Source of the DNA: CAZXIY01 sp964640935
Lineage (GTDB): Archaea > Thermoplasmatota > Thermoplasmata > Methanomassiliicoccales > Methanomethylophilaceae
Direction of reading: 5' to 3'
DNA: 6,417 bases
NCBI GenBank assembly: GCA_964640935.1
Contig: CAZXIY010000064.1
Coordinates: 1-6,417, forward strand
Of this stretch, positions 5,363-6,417 are shown piece after piece. The translations under genes and the position numbers were made by a program. Each line of letters opens with the position of its first letter. Positions within the stretch are counted from its first letter, which is position 1. The notes under the pieces were generated by a model. That model saw only the letters and a program-made list of their open reading frames with translations, was not told where the DNA came from and made no database searches.

Positions 5363-5631
5363 TACTGTTATAATAGTGGTTTCGCTGCACTCCGATTGTT
5401 GTATTATGGGAATGTGCCAGATATCGTATTGATATCACCGATCATCTGAAATGAATAACCGTCTGCGGACTGTCATACGAACTACCTCCGATACTGCTGT
5501 CGGAACTGCGTCCCGACCTCAGATACCATCAGTTAAATATCGCCGTTCGGATTGCGTTTTCGATATATCATGTGCGAATACGTTTCAGAATCACACTGCA
5601 GATCCGCTGCATCGTGCACGGAGGCATCGGA
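5363..5631. promoter_or_regulatory. Intergenic region with candidate dapB promoters
   Basis: About 270 bp without a gene separates the methyltransferase from dapB. TATA-like segments are AGTTAAATAT (5531-5540) and GATATATCA (5562-5570). The second would start transcription near 5590 and give a leader of about 40 nt. A small hairpin formed by two GATATC copies (5420-5425, 5431-5436) around GTATT may mark the end of the upstream operon. No T-rich terminator is evident directly after 5362. Confidence 0.4.
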
Positions 5632-6417
5632 ATGAGCGACATCAGGGCCGCACTCGTCGGGGCCTGCGGGAAGATGGGCACGCTGCTCATCCGCCGCATA
5701 CTCGCCACCAAGGGCGTGACGCTCTCCGCGGCGTTCGATCTCGTCAACGTCGGCAAGGACATCGGAGAGGTCATCGGCGCTGGAAAGCTCAACGTCCCGG
5801 TGTCCGATCCCAAGGAGCTCGCATCCGTTCTGAAAGAATCGAAGACGGACGTTCTCATAGACTTCACCGTCGCTCCGGCGACGGCGGCGAACGCACCCGT
5901 CGCCGCTGCGGCGGGAGTCAACCTCGTCATCGGTACCACGGGGCTCTCCGCGGAGCAGAGGACGAACATAACCGAAGCGGTCATAAAGAACAAGGTCGCG
6001 GCTGTCATCTCGTCCAACTACTCCATAGGCGTAGGCGTCTTCCTCAAACTCATAAAGGACGCAACGAAGTACCTCGGCGGCGATGATTACGACGTGGAGA
6101 TAATCGAAGCCCACCACAACCAGAAGAAGGATGCTCCCAGCGGTACGGCTATGACCGCGGCGGAGATCATCAGCAAAGAGCTGGGCGGCAGGGAGATAGT
6201 CTGCGGACGCCACGGCGTCTGCCCCCGCGGAAAGGAGATCGGCGTACAGTCGATCAGGGGCGGCGACATCGTCGGCGACCACACCGTCATGTTCATCGGC
6301 AACTCCGAGCAGATCGAGATCACGCACAAAGCCCACTCGAGAGAGATCTTCGTGGGCGGGGCAGTCATGGCCGCCATGTGGGTAGTCTCCCAGACGAAGG
6401 GCGTCGTCTACAGCATG
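5632..6417 (+). CDS. dapB: 4-hydroxy-tetrahydrodipicolinate reductase (3' end cut by the window)
   Basis: The enzyme reduces the 4-hydroxy-tetrahydrodipicolinate made by DapA to tetrahydrodipicolinate with NAD(P)H, in the diaminopimelate route to lysine. 262 codons are visible with no stop. Homologues are about 240-270 aa and often end a few residues after the equivalent of KGVVYSM, so nearly the whole protein is present. Seen in order: dinucleotide-binding VGACGKMG (9-16), LIDFT (75-79), VIGTTG (99-104), SSNYSIGVGV (128-137), and the family signature EIIEAHHNQKKDAPSGTA (157-174), in which H161 and K165 match the catalytic His and Lys. RGGDIVGDHTVMF (209-221) and HKAHSREIFVGGAV (232-245) complete the C-terminal domain. 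The start is fixed by GGAGG at 5620-5624, 7 nt before ATG 5632. It is not functionally tied to the transporter operon and appears to have its own promoter. Confidence 0.96.
   Translation, partial: MSDIRAALVGACGKMGTLLIRRILATKGVTLSAAFDLVNVGKDIGEVIGAGKLNVPVSDPKELASVLKESKTDVLIDFTVAPATAANAPVAAAAGVNLVIGTTGLSAEQRTNITEAVIKNKVAAVISSNYSIGVGVFLKLIKDATKYLGGDDYDVEIIEAHHNQKKDAPSGTAMTAAEIISKELGGREIVCGRHGVCPRGKEIGVQSIRGGDIVGDHTVMFIGNSEQIEITHKAHSREIFVGGAVMAAMWVVSQTKGVVYSM

Noticed and set aside
5533..6336. Long minus-strand open frame opposite dapB
   Set aside because: dapB on the plus strand has complete family motifs and a good Shine-Dalgarno; the opposite frame is Asp/Arg/Val-rich, as expected for an antisense shadow.
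1..6417. CRISPR array or cas genes
   Set aside because: No regularly spaced direct repeats longer than about 16 bp exist and no Cas-like protein is encoded.

Overview
The window looks archaeal, and a host-associated or environmental methanogen-like member of Thermoplasmata (Methanomassiliicoccales type) is my best guess. The reasons are TATA-type promoter elements without bacterial -35/-10 pairs, at least one probably leaderless start, heavy use of ATA for Ile and AGA/AGG for Arg, and a solute-binding protein held by an N-terminal membrane helix rather than a lipobox. The lineage is an inference; no rRNA or methanogenesis gene lies in the window.

Layout. Positions 1-117 (minus) hold the first 39 codons of a gene that resembles a MarR-type regulator. 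Positions 118-445 have no convincing gene but contain a strong GC-rich hairpin (369-389). Positions 446-834 (minus) look like a decayed membrane-protein gene whose coding sense moves through three frames. Positions 835-1775 form a long non-coding stretch rich in inverted repeats. It includes a 163-bp imperfect palindrome (1392-1554), a compact stem-loop (1084-1123), a TATA-like box framed by a dyad (1008-1044), and competing G/C-rich hairpins (1258-1312).

Positions 1776-5362 are a tight four-gene operon: a membrane-anchored iron-complex binding protein, a FecCD/BtuC-type permease, a FecE/BtuD-type ATPase and a small class I SAM-dependent methyltransferase. Gaps are 5 nt, a 4-nt overlap and 1 nt. 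In front of it, two overlapping copies of a TTAGT-N3-ACTAA palindrome sit just downstream of a TATA-like box, where a metal-responsive repressor would block transcription. The binding protein would capture an iron complex (siderophore, haem or corrinoid not excluded), the permease would move it across the membrane, and the ATPase would power this. The methyltransferase probably acts on the imported ligand or on a metallophore, but its substrate is unknown.

Positions 5363-5631 are a short intergenic region with TATA-like elements. It leads to dapB (5632 to the window end, nearly complete), encoding 4-hydroxy-tetrahydrodipicolinate reductase of lysine biosynthesis. It has its own Shine-Dalgarno site and is functionally unrelated to the transporter.

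The most interesting unexplained items are the non-coding stretch with its long palindrome, the operator-like double palindrome, and the methyltransferase tied to the iron transporter. I saw no clear evidence for a wholly new defence or mobile system.
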